A DNA stretch of 53,077 bases from Coleofasciculaceae cyanobacterium (GTDB lineage Bacteria; Cyanobacteriota; Cyanobacteriia; Cyanobacteriales; Xenococcaceae), in the NCBI GenBank assembly GCA_036703275.1, contig DATNPK010000057.1, positions 1 to 53,077 of the forward strand. Reading direction: 5' to 3'. Made by a program: the position numbers and the translations under genes. Below, one piece after another: positions 39,083-47,863 of the stretch (position 1 is the first letter of the stretch; each line of letters starts with the position of its first letter). The notes under the pieces were generated by a model. That model saw only the letters and a program-made list of their open reading frames with translations, was not told the origin of the DNA and made no database searches.

Positions 39083-39652
39083 ATGACTACTAATAAACTT
39101 CAACGCGCCGTTGGCACTTTTGCTACCCGCCAAGATGCTGAATCTGCGCTACGGGAACTACGAGATGCAGGATTCAATATGGATCGAGTTTCGGTAATTG
39201 CCAAAGACGTTGAACCACAAGAACAGATGGGCGGTGCAGAAGTGAAACCCGCTAGCGATCAAGCTCAAGGTGGTGCAGCAGCAGGAGCAACCGCAGGAGC
39301 AGCAACTGGCGGACTAATGGGGTTGATTGGCGGGTTAGGTGTAATCGCTCTTCCAGGCGTTGGTGTAGTAGCAGAATTGGGAATAATTTTAGCTAATACT
39401 TTACTCGGTAGCGGTATCGGCGCAGCAGGCGGCGGTTTAGTCGGAGCTTTAATTGGTTGGGGAATTCCCGAAGATCAAGCTAGGTATTATGACGACATGA
39501 TTTCTCAAGGCAAATATATAGTTTTGATGGAAGGGACACAAGCTGAAATCAGTGGTGCAGAAGCTATCCTGACAAACAGACGCATTCAAGATTGGAGTAT
39601 TTATAATACGATGGGAGGTACTTATCCTAATACTGGAATGGGTATTTTTTAA
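39083..39652 (+). CDS. YflT-type general stress protein
   Basis: 189 residues. N-terminal alpha/beta half like the YflT/GsiB heat-stress fold (RAVGTFATRQDAESALREL and FNMDRVSVIAKDV), then an Ala/Gly-rich membrane-like stretch with two glycine-rich hydrophobic segments (about 80-125), and a second short alpha/beta piece (GIPEDQARYYDDMISQGKY). The N-terminal pattern is often annotated as general stress protein or 'histidine kinase LytS-like' in cyanobacteria; there is no kinase domain here. Starts at ATG. A role in membrane or envelope stress is inferred only. Confidence 0.75.
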   Translation: MTTNKLQRAVGTFATRQDAESALRELRDAGFNMDRVSVIAKDVEPQEQMGGAEVKPASDQAQGGAAAGATAGAATGGLMGLIGGLGVIALPGVGVVAELGIILANTLLGSGIGAAGGGLVGALIGWGIPEDQARYYDDMISQGKYIVLMEGTQAEISGAEAILTNRRIQDWSIYNTMGGTYPNTGMGIF

Positions 39653-40263
39653 AACTTTACGGGTAGGTTCAATAATACTAAAGCCTTCAGTAGATCACTT
39701 TAACATGATGTAAGTTAACCATGATAAAGGTTTTGCTATAATAATACGCTCAAAAATGGGGATAAGAATTACAACTCTATTCCCACAAAAGACAAATAGA
39801 TTAACGGCGTTGGTGAATTGAGGTATATTTTTTTAAGCTCATAACATTTTATTGAATTAAAAAACCTCCGTTGTAGGAATCGAACCCGAAGGGCTACGAA
39901 CAAAAAAATTTGCTACGTTATACTTTAAATCACTAACGCCAGATAACAAATATATTATCTGTAAATCAGCGAAATCACTTAAATCATTGCTTCAACGACG
40001 GGATGGACAAAGAAAGCGATCGCATTATCTTCATGCTGCGATTGAGTTGACTTTTATAGATATATTCATTAAAAGCAAGTGAGTTGCCTCAAAAAGATTA
40101 GACTTCCTCGTTTTAGTCCTGCATTATACCTAGACCAGTTGCCAATGCGGTATTCATTCTTCATTGATAGGTTTTGGTTGTGGTCAACTTCAATCTAGCA
40201 TTTTCGAGTTTCTACTCTTGGCAAGTTTATTTATGCAACAACGCCGTTTGAAACTAAAAGCAT
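39653..40263. other. Gene-poor stretch with degenerate repeats
   Basis: 611 bases between the stress gene and the terminator at 40264. On the minus strand, GGGTTCGATTCCTAC near 39877-39891 resembles the T-arm end of a tRNA, but no matching acceptor, D-arm or anticodon arm is found. A short frame near 40036-40082 reads LHAAIELTFIDIFIKSK and could be a transposase tail, but nothing supports it further. Confidence 0.35.
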
Positions 40264-40302
40264 TAAAAAAACAGCTTCCTCTCCGCTGAAAATAAAGCTG
40301 TT
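40264..40302 (-). terminator. Terminator downstream of the GG-peptide gene
   Basis: On the minus strand, AACAGCTT (40302-40295) pairs with AAGCTGTT (40277-40270), loop of 17 bases, followed by T-run (complement of the A-run 40265-40271). It ends a transcript coming from the small gene at 40507-40379 about 77 bases upstream. Confidence 0.7.
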
Positions 40303-40378
40303 GATGAATTTATGATTTTAGCTCAATAATTGCTAGCTATTCTCTATGTAACTCAAAGCTTGAGCATAATCAATAATC

Positions 40379-40507
40379 TTAACCACCTACAGAAGGAGGC
40401 GAAGGTCTGAATCCACCAGATAGCTGCTGTTGCTCTTTTTTGCTTAAAGGAACAAATAACTCGTTGGATTTAGCCTGCTTTTTAGCGTTCGCTGTGATTT
40501 TTTGCAT
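40379..40507 (-). CDS. Double-glycine leader peptide (candidate C39-exporter substrate)
   Basis: 42 residues, shorter than the usual gene-calling cut-off. It starts MQKITANAKKQAKSNELFVP, then LSKKEQQQLSGG and a short tail FRPSPPSVGG. A leader ending in LSGG is the cleavage site of C39-type exporters, and the following 10 residues would be the secreted core. Coding bases rise and fall as in a real gene, with an ATG, a spacer to an AT-rich -10-like TATATA (near 40525-40530), and a terminator after the stop. A C39 exporter and a HlyD adaptor lie 3.4-7 kb downstream, so export by that pair is likely. Related GG-motif secreted peptides regulate biofilm in Synechococcus. The exporter link is inferred from the motif and proximity. 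Confidence 0.6.
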   Translation of the reverse strand: MQKITANAKKQAKSNELFVPLSKKEQQQLSGGFRPSPPSVGG

Positions 40508-41013
40508 CTGTCTAAGTATATATAAAGTCTACAAAACTAATATACTCGATTAATTTATTTTGCGTAAGTGCTTTGGCTTGTATTTACAATATCTTTATAT
40601 TTTATGCTTTGTTGTTAATCCAAAATATGTCAGTTACAGGTAAAAACGCAGTAAGTATAAATATAAACTTTTTCAGAAATATTACTTAGAATTTAGCTTT
40701 TATCAATTCCCCTTGAGTATTAACTGCTTCATTGAGAATTTGTATTTATAACTTAAACAGCAGCTTCTTTCTGTAGCGAACTATAATTAAACTTTTAAAA
40801 AAGTAGGTGTTTTTTAACTCAAATTAAGCTCAAATATAAGTTAAAAGTAATGTTTGCTTCAGATTTTTCCTATTTTTGTAGCTTGAACCTTTCATAAGGT
40901 TACTAAATTGCCAGTAAGAAGGAATCAAATACTAATCTTTTTCCGCCTGCTGTTTTTTTCGGCACCGTTTGGGGAAACATAGGCATAAATCTTCCTGTTA
41001 TGGGCTAGTTTGC
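40508..41013. other. Divergent spacer between the peptide and haemagglutinin genes
   Basis: 506 bases, AT-rich, no reading frame. It separates the minus-strand peptide gene from the plus-strand exoprotein and must hold both promoters, so the two could be co-regulated from one region. A GGTTAC-like and several TATAAT-like stretches are present but none is decisive. Confidence 0.4.
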
Positions 41014-43857
41014 ATGAAATTCTCTCTCGCCACTCAAAAGAACTATCGCTACTGTTGGACTATTTTTCCTGCTAGTTTTTATGTCTGCTGTGGTGCAGTC
41101 TCAGCGCAAATAGTCCCCGACGGTACTTTGCCCAACAATACGCAGGTGCTAAACAACGGTGACCTAATCGAGATTACTGGTGGCACAACCGCAGGCAGTA
41201 ATTTGTTTCATAGCTTTAGCCAGTTTTCTATACCTACAGACCATACTGCTTTGTTTAATAACGCGGTAACTATCGAGAATATTATCAGTCGCGTAACTGG
41301 TAGTTCGATCTCAGAAATTGACGGCTTGATTCAAGCTAACGGCACTGCCAACCTGTTTCTAATTAATCCTAACGGTATCATCTTTGGCGAAAATGCAGCC
41401 TTAGATTTGGGTGGTTCATTTATCGGCAGCACTGCTGCAAGTATTAAGTTTGCTGATGATAGTGAGTTTAATGCCGTTAATCCTCAAGCATCGCCTTTAC
41501 TAACGGTCAATATTCCTATTGGTTTACAGTACGGTGCAGATAGCGGCAATATTATCGTACAGGGAAGCGGTCACAACGCTTTCTTAGATTACAATACTTT
41601 TACGGTCAACCGATTTGAACGTAGCTTAGGTTTAGCGGTAGCCGAAGGCAAGACTTTGGGGTTAGGGGGTCACAATATCTTCCTTGAAGGAGGCAATCTT
41701 ACTGCTGCGGGGGGCAATATCGAACTGGGAAGTATTGCCGAAGCAGAAACAGTTAAGCTAATCGGCAACGAATCTGGCTGGAGCTTTGACTATAGTGAGA
41801 TAGATCTTAAGACAGGGGAGATTACTCTTAAGGATGCAGCATCAATTGATGTTAGCGGTGCAGGTAGTGGCAATGTTAACCTACAGGGTGATGTCGTCAG
41901 TCTGACTGATGGCTCGGCCATTTTTGCCGAAACTGAGGGAGATGTTGCGGGAGGATTGACTCAGATCGAGGCTAATCAGCTAAATATCATTGGGACTGAC
42001 CCCGATCTTTTATTGCCTAGCTCAATTTGGAGCGATGTCTATCTTGATGCTACAGGTAATGGGGGAGATGTGCTGATTGAAACGGATAGTTTGTTATTGG
42101 AAGGTGGGGGACAGGTTAACGTTAATACCTTTAGTTTTGGTAATGCAGGAACATTAACCGTTAATGCTAAAGATATTAAAGTCATCGGTGGATCAGATGG
42201 TGGCGACTTTATTAGTGCTTTATCTGCTCAGGCTGATATTTTCCTGACCGGTAGGGGTGGAGATATTCTGCTGAAAACCGACAATTTATTGATTAGCGAT
42301 GGAGCGCAGGTAAGTATCGGCACCTTCGGAGAGGGAGATGCAGGAAATTTAACGATCCAAGCTAAAGATATCAACTTAACTGGTACTTCAGAATTTTTTT
42401 CTGGTGGTTTGTTTGCTTCCACTGTGGGAGAAGGTAATGGGGGAACTTTAAGTATAAAAACTGACACTCTGTCGATCGGTGATGGCGCACAGATTGCCAC
42501 AACTGCTTTTTCCTCTGGAGATGCAGGAAAGCTAGATATTACGGCAAATGACCTTGAAATTGTCGGTAATTTTAAAATTTTCCCCAGCGGTATATTTGCC
42601 TCCACCCAAGCACGAGGAAATGGCGGTAATTTGACCATAAACACTGATTCTTTATTTGTTGCCCATGGCGCACAGATCAATGTAGGTACTTTTGGTAGCT
42701 ATGGAGACGCAGGAAAGCTGGATATTACAGCCAAAACAGTTAAATTAGTTGGCAGTTCTGAGTTTGGGGCAAGCGGGATTTTTGGCAATGCCGTGGTTGG
42801 TACGGGAAACGGAGGCAATATCAACTTGAATAGCGATCGCCTTTCGATTCAAGACGGTGCAACTATCAACGTGAGTAATTTTCGCAGTCGAGGCGAAGAT
42901 AGCGGAGATGGAGTAGCAGGCAGCATCAATATTACGGCTAATTCATTAAAATTAGATAGTTCCGATCCCGAATCATCTAGCAGCATTACCGCTTCGACTA
43001 GTAATGGTGGTGGGGGCAATATCAACCTCAATATTGCTGGCAATATTGCTCTAAATAATAACAGCGAAGTTAGTGCCATAACGATGGGAAACGCTAAAGG
43101 AGGTGACATCACCGTCAATGCTAACAATTTTTTGATTGATCGAAGTCGAGTTGCGGTTAATAGTTCTCAACTGGGAGATGCGGGCAATATTGAGATTATG
43201 GTTAACAATCTCAATGTCAATCGCGGATCGATCAATGCTACTTCTCTTCGCACAGGTGGTGGAAATATAACTTTATCAACCGACTTGCTCTTTTTGAAAA
43301 ATACTAGTCCGATTAGTACCAGCGTCTTTGATAGTACTGGTGGTGGAGGTGATATCACAATTAATAGTAATTATGTCATCGCCAGAGACAACAGCGATAT
43401 TCGCGCCAATGCCTTTAGAGGAGATGGCGGAAACATTAACATTACCACCAACGTTATTTTACTTACCCGCGATGTAGATATTGATGCCTCTTCAGAATTT
43501 GGTTTGGATGGCGTAGTAGAAATTAACAGTCTCGATAATCAAGATCGCTTTGAATTTAGCAAACTACCAGAAAATGTGACCGATCCTGCTTCTCTGATTG
43601 TTTCTTTTTGTACAAGAGATCCAAAAGAGACTTTTATCGCTACAGGGAAAGGCGGAATAGCCGAAAATCCGGGGGAAAATTTGCAGGGAGAAGCAGTCTG
43701 GGAAGACTTCCGCGATCTAGCTAGTGTCTCATCCGCTACTGCCGCACCTAATATCCTAGAAGCAAAAGCCTGGAATATTAATGCCAATGGCAATGTTGAA
43801 TTATTAAGTTATGTACCTCAAGATCTTGAGGCAATGTTTAATCACTGTCAAGAATAG
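41014..43857 (+). CDS. Haemagglutinin-type TPS exoprotein
   Basis: About 947 residues from the ATG at 41014 (an upstream in-frame TTG at 40969 is less likely). N-terminal signal (SFYVCCGAVSAQ) then the two-partner-secretion domain with VLNNGDLIEITGG, NLFHSFSQFSIPTDH and the family NPNG motif in NLFLINPNGIIFGENA. After it come many beta-helix repeats (GGxIxLNTD, IxxxGAIxIxxxxF) typical of secreted adhesins. No TpsB/FhaC outer-membrane partner is in this window. Its stop overlaps the region where the HlyD frame begins, so the two are almost certainly one operon. Confidence 0.92.
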   Translation: MKFSLATQKNYRYCWTIFPASFYVCCGAVSAQIVPDGTLPNNTQVLNNGDLIEITGGTTAGSNLFHSFSQFSIPTDHTALFNNAVTIENIISRVTGSSISEIDGLIQANGTANLFLINPNGIIFGENAALDLGGSFIGSTAASIKFADDSEFNAVNPQASPLLTVNIPIGLQYGADSGNIIVQGSGHNAFLDYNTFTVNRFERSLGLAVAEGKTLGLGGHNIFLEGGNLTAAGGNIELGSIAEAETVKLIGNESGWSFDYSEIDLKTGEITLKDAASIDVSGAGSGNVNLQGDVVSLTDGSAIFAETEGDVAGGLTQIEANQLNIIGTDPDLLLPSSIWSDVYLDATGNGGDVLIETDSLLLEGGGQVNVNTFSFGNAGTLTVNAKDIKVIGGSDGGDFISALSAQADIFLTGRGGDILLKTDNLLISDGAQVSIGTFGEGDAGNLTIQAKDINLTGTSEFFSGGLFASTVGEGNGGTLSIKTDTLSIGDGAQIATTAFSSGDAGKLDITANDLEIVGNFKIFPSGIFASTQARGNGGNLTINTDSLFVAHGAQINVGTFGSYGDAGKLDITAKTVKLVGSSEFGASGIFGNAVVGTGNGGNINLNSDRLSIQDGATINVSNFRSRGEDSGDGVAGSINITANSLKLDSSDPESSSSITASTSNGGGGNINLNIAGNIALNNNSEVSAITMGNAKGGDITVNANNFLIDRSRVAVNSSQLGDAGNIEIMVNNLNVNRGSINATSLRTGGGNITLSTDLLFLKNTSPISTSVFDSTGGGGDITINSNYVIARDNSDIRANAFRGDGGNINITTNVILLTRDVDIDASSEFGLDGVVEINSLDNQDRFEFSKLPENVTDPASLIVSFCTRDPKETFIATGKGGIAENPGENLQGEAVWEDFRDLASVSSATAAPNILEAKAWNINANGNVELLSYVPQDLEAMFNHCQE

Positions 43858-43916
43858 CTCATAACGCCGAGGTCGAGATTAAGTATACCCCTCATCCAGA
43901 CTATTTACGCCCCTCT

Positions 43917-45164
43917 TTGCCCAGTGACTTCTTACCTCCTGTCAGTCGTTGGATAACTTTGGGCGGCGTATTTTTGAGTACCGCCGTCGGTGCAGTGGTA
44001 GTTTTGGCTGCCGTTACTCCCTATCGGGCGACGATTAAAGCGACTGGCAAAATTCGTCCAGAAGGTGGAGTCAGGGTGATTCAGTCGGCGATCGCTGGAA
44101 AAGTTAAAAGTATTACCGTCAAGAATTATCAGACAGTTCAAACGGGAGATATTATTGCCTATTTGAATGATGCTCAATTACTTATTCAACAACGCCAGCT
44201 ACAGACAAATAAGCAGCAAAATCTCAGACAGCTAACTCAACTTGAAGCCCAGATAGCAGCGGTTGAACGCAAGCTAATAGCTGAAACCAAGCGCATCAAT
44301 AGCACCATCAACTCTGCTCGCGCCGAACTAAAACAGCAACAACGCCAACATCAAGATCGGCAAATTACCGCCCAAGCAGAAGTCAAAGAAGCCAAGGCAG
44401 CCTTAAACTTTGCCCAAGATGAATATAGCCGATATCGACAATTAGTCAATACGGGAGCAACTTCGAGCCTCCAACTCAAGGAAAAAGAAGCTGCATTAGA
44501 AACTGCCGTTGCCAGATTGGACAAAATAAAAACGGCTCTCAATCCTAGCCTGTCTGCAATCGAGATTGCTCAACAGGGCATCGCACAAGAACAGGCTGAA
44601 AGAGAAGCTGCGATCGCCAGCCTGACGGGAGAACAAGAACAATTAATCCAGCAGCAAACGCAAGTAGAACAAAGCCTGAGTCAAAATAGAGAGGGATTAG
44701 AACAAGTAGCTTTTCAACTAGAAAACACGGCTATTCGTACCCCCATAACAGGAACGATTCAACAACTAAATCTGCGTAATAGTTCCCAAGTATTGCAACC
44801 TGGGGATCTGGTGGCGCAAATTATTCCCAATGATGCTTTTCTAACTGTAAAAGCTTTGGTAGCCCCGCAGCATATTGAAAAAATTGAGTTGGGGCAAACC
44901 GCACTGATGCGGATCTCGGCTTGTCCCTATCCCGACTATGGTGTGCTGGCTGGTAAAGTTACTGCCTTGTCTCCCGATAGCCAAATTGAAGCTAATCGTG
45001 CTGCTAACTACGAGGTAATTGTTCAGCCTCATGACACATTTTTAAACGGCAAAAAAGGTAAGTGTCAAATTAAAGCAGGTATGGAAAGCCAGGTAGATAT
45101 TGTTCTTAGAGAAGAAACAGTTCTAACTCTTCTACTACGTAAAGCCAGATTACTAGTTGATTAG
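43917..45164 (+). CDS. HlyD-family periplasmic adaptor
   Basis: At least 415 residues. It bridges an inner-membrane exporter and the outer membrane. Visible: one membrane helix (TLGGVFLSTAVGAVVVLAAV), a first lipoyl half (ATGKIRPEGGVRVIQSAIAG), a long coiled coil (about 60-250), then the second lipoyl half and beta barrel (TAIRTPITGTIQQLNLR and PQHIEKIELGQTALMRIS). The frame stays open upstream to 43842 and reads EIKYTPHPDYLRPSLPSDF, the usual HlyD N terminus, but contains no ATG or GTG; TTG 43917 or a rare start (ATA 43854, ATT) is needed. Partner of the C39 exporter on the opposite strand. Confidence 0.9.
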   Translation: MPSDFLPPVSRWITLGGVFLSTAVGAVVVLAAVTPYRATIKATGKIRPEGGVRVIQSAIAGKVKSITVKNYQTVQTGDIIAYLNDAQLLIQQRQLQTNKQQNLRQLTQLEAQIAAVERKLIAETKRINSTINSARAELKQQQRQHQDRQITAQAEVKEAKAALNFAQDEYSRYRQLVNTGATSSLQLKEKEAALETAVARLDKIKTALNPSLSAIEIAQQGIAQEQAEREAAIASLTGEQEQLIQQQTQVEQSLSQNREGLEQVAFQLENTAIRTPITGTIQQLNLRNSSQVLQPGDLVAQIIPNDAFLTVKALVAPQHIEKIELGQTALMRISACPYPDYGVLAGKVTALSPDSQIEANRAANYEVIVQPHDTFLNGKKGKCQIKAGMESQVDIVLREETVLTLLLRKARLLVD

Positions 45165-45181
45165 CGATCGCATTTAACTAT

Positions 45182-47317
45182 TTAAACTACGTAATCCTGA
45201 TACTGCTCAATTCTTTTTAAACCATCAGGATGTCCGGCAAATTCCACTTGTCCCGCCTCGAGCAATACAACCCAATCAGATTTAACAATAACGCGGGGTC
45301 GATGGCTGATCGAGATAGTTGTTTTCCCGTGTCTAGCCGCTAGAAGTTGACTCAAAACTAAGTTTTCAGTCGTAGGATCGAGAGCGTTAGTCGCCTCATC
45401 TAAAATCAGCACTGGCGGATCGCCAACAATCGCCCTCGCTAAGGCTAACCTTTGTCTTTGCCCCCCAGAAATATTTGCCCCAAACTCGCCTAAGATGGTG
45501 TTGTACTTATCTGGTAATTCACTAATAAATTCATCGGCAACGGCAATTTGACAAGCCCGAACAATGTCTTCAAAGCTAACATGGGGATTACTCCAGCGAA
45601 AGTTATCCACAATAGTACGACTCCAAAAAAAGGCTTCTTGTGGCACTAAAACAACTTGCGATCGCAAACATTCTATGGCCAGATCTTGGAGATTATATTT
45701 ACCCAGGCGAATATTGCCCGACTCAGGAGGATAAAGTCCAGCTAATAGTTTTATGAGAGTGCTTTTGCCACAGCCAGACTGACCGATAATCGTGGTTACC
45801 TTGCCTCCAGGAATGGTTAAAGAAAAATTTTCAAACAAATTATAGTTACCAGGATGAGCAAAGACCAGATTAGCGCAGCTTAGATCTTCCTCTCCAGATA
45901 TCTCTGCCCAATGATAGTCTTTGTCATCAGCAATCTCGGCAGGAGTATTGATTACTTCGGCCAAACGTTCGGCAGCAATTCTAGCTAAAGCAAATTCTTC
46001 GATCCAACTGACAAGATAAATTCCTAGATTAATTACATTGGTGTTGAGGCTATTAAAAGCTACCAACTGACCCAGAGTTAGCTGCTGTTTAATTACCAAA
46101 GTCCCGCCATACCACAACACAAAAATCTTACCCAACCCCGAAAATAATCGAGAAGAAACTAGATTAACAATTCCCAGTTGAATCGTACTAAAGCTAAGAC
46201 TGGAAAAGCGAGCAAAACGGTTTTGAGTCTCAGACCAAGCCTGGGGCGCGGCATTAGCAGCCTTGAGAGTCAACGCACCTTTAAAAGATTCCAATAAAAA
46301 ACCTTGATTTTCCGCATCAGCCACAATTACCTGTCTCGTTTTTTGCTGCATTACGGGGAAAAATAAAATTGTCGTGACAAACATCAACACGACGATCGCT
46401 GCCACACTTGCTGTTAGCTGCCAACTATATAACAGCATCAGACCGAGAGAACAAGCTGCGGTAAATAACCAGACTGGAAGTTGCAGCAGAATTTGCGACA
46501 GCAACTGATTTAATTCTCGAATATCCTTTAAACGGCTAACCACCTCATTACTGCGATGGGTTTCATAATAATCTAGGGGTAAGCGTAAAATTTGCCGTCC
46601 AAACTCCAAGGCAATGCCTAATTCTAAACGTTGGCTAAAGTGGGTAATCAAAATAGCCTGTACCCACTCTAAAGCACTGGCAATCATCGTCATCACCGCC
46701 ATGGCGATCGCAATTCGCACCAGCAGTTGACTATCTCCCCTAACTAAGACATCATCCGTCAAGATTTGAATTAAAATTGGTGTCGCCAGTAGCAACAGCC
46801 CAATAATTAAATTCAGCAGCAATGCCTCTAACAAAATTAAGCGATAGGGGCGCAAACTTTTAACCAGCTGCCAAATTCCCCCAATCTGGTCATCTTGAAG
46901 CTGAAAAAACGTTTCCTGTGGCTCTAACAGCAGCATTACGCCATTTTTCCAACCCTCTAACAGTTGTTGGAGACTCAGACGGCGTATACCAATCGCTGGA
47001 TCGGCAATTATATATTGTTTTTGTTGCTTACCGTATAAGACTACCCAATGCTCACCTTTCCAATGAATAATCGCAGGTAAGGGAGCTTCATTTAACCGTT
47101 CAATTAGTTCATCTGTGGCGCGAACTGCATAAGCATCAAACCCGATCGCTTCTGCACCCTTATTTAACCCCAGCATATTTGTTCCTAACTGTCCCGTCCC
47201 CACTACCTGTCTAATATGACTCAGACTAAAATTACGTCCGTGGTGCTTAGCAATGGTTGCCAGACAAGCTGCTCCACAATCCTCTTCATTGTGTTGACGC
47301 ACACATTTATATAACAT
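45182..47317 (-). CDS. C39-peptidase ABC exporter (PCAT)
   Basis: 711 residues from the ATG at 47317 (an upstream TTG at 47320 adds one). Peptidase-containing ABC transporters cut the leader after a Gly-Gly motif and export the peptide. N-terminal C39 domain: Q8, C14 (NEEDCGAACL), H90 (HWVVLYG) and D106 (ADPAIG), all catalytic residues present. A six-helix membrane domain (about 150-430) follows, then an ATPase with Walker A GQSGCGKST, signature SGGQRQRLALARAI and Walker B VLILDEATNALD. It is convergent with HlyD, which normally works with it. The short LSGG peptide at 40379-40507 is the obvious candidate substrate. Confidence 0.93.
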   Translation of the reverse strand: MLYKCVRQHNEEDCGAACLATIAKHHGRNFSLSHIRQVVGTGQLGTNMLGLNKGAEAIGFDAYAVRATDELIERLNEAPLPAIIHWKGEHWVVLYGKQQKQYIIADPAIGIRRLSLQQLLEGWKNGVMLLLEPQETFFQLQDDQIGGIWQLVKSLRPYRLILLEALLLNLIIGLLLLATPILIQILTDDVLVRGDSQLLVRIAIAMAVMTMIASALEWVQAILITHFSQRLELGIALEFGRQILRLPLDYYETHRSNEVVSRLKDIRELNQLLSQILLQLPVWLFTAACSLGLMLLYSWQLTASVAAIVVLMFVTTILFFPVMQQKTRQVIVADAENQGFLLESFKGALTLKAANAAPQAWSETQNRFARFSSLSFSTIQLGIVNLVSSRLFSGLGKIFVLWYGGTLVIKQQLTLGQLVAFNSLNTNVINLGIYLVSWIEEFALARIAAERLAEVINTPAEIADDKDYHWAEISGEEDLSCANLVFAHPGNYNLFENFSLTIPGGKVTTIIGQSGCGKSTLIKLLAGLYPPESGNIRLGKYNLQDLAIECLRSQVVLVPQEAFFWSRTIVDNFRWSNPHVSFEDIVRACQIAVADEFISELPDKYNTILGEFGANISGGQRQRLALARAIVGDPPVLILDEATNALDPTTENLVLSQLLAARHGKTTISISHRPRVIVKSDWVVLLEAGQVEFAGHPDGLKRIEQYQDYVV

Positions 47318-47863
47318 CAATGATCTAAAGTGTTGAGCAATCTAGAAAATACGACTATTCAGTTTCACCAGTCAAAGCTACATCATTACTCAGGATAAAG
47401 CAATTCACGCAAAGTTTTACATAAGTTCATTAGGCGTTGCTAATTCATAATACGAAACCAATGATGATACTTTTTTTGGCTATTAGCTGCGCAAATCGAA
47501 GATTTGCCAGTCCTAAAGGATATATCGAAGTGTATCCCTTTAGGGACACCTTCGGATATCGTCGTAAGACTCGTCGGCTTTTGGGTAAGAATATTCTTAC
47601 CCAAAACACGACGGGACGATCTGCCCTAAAGGATTAGTGCCTGGAGGCACGTCCGCGTACGCGCTGCGCTCTTAGCTTTTAGCTTTCGAAAATAGATTGA
47701 AGATCTCAATCCAATTGTTTATGTCTCACTTCAACAACGCCGTTTATTAGCATTGCCTTGTCTTAACCGTCTAAAAAATGGTTGTTTAAGCTTAATTTTG
47801 GGAATCATGGAATTAAAGCTATATTTCTCATCTAATAGAAGCTTGATTAATTAAAAAAGTTCT
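47318..47863. other. Palindrome-rich spacer
   Basis: 546 bases between the exporter and the CHAT gene. Contains a 28-bp perfect palindrome (47579-47606), a hairpin around GTGTATCCCTTTAGGGACAC near 47531-47550, GTGCCTGGAGGCAC (47638-47651), and the AGCT-type repeat GCTCTTAGCTTTTAGCT (47668-47684). The short open frame on the plus strand here is made up of these repeats and is not a gene. Confidence 0.55.
47579..47606. repeat. 28-bp perfect palindrome
   Basis: TTTTGGGTAAGAAT followed by ATTCTTACCCAAAA. No loop. Part of a cluster of palindromic repeats between the exporter and the CHAT gene. Confidence 0.7.

Noticed and set aside
39866-39905. tRNA gene on the minus strand
   Set aside because: Only the T-arm-like end is present; the T-stem pairs poorly and no D-arm, anticodon arm or 5' acceptor strand exists.
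39653-47317. CRISPR array or Cas genes
   Set aside because: No regularly spaced direct repeats and no cas genes were found in this or any other part of the window.
47437-47637. 66-codon frame on the plus strand
   Set aside because: It is made of palindromic repeats and shows no protein-like pattern.
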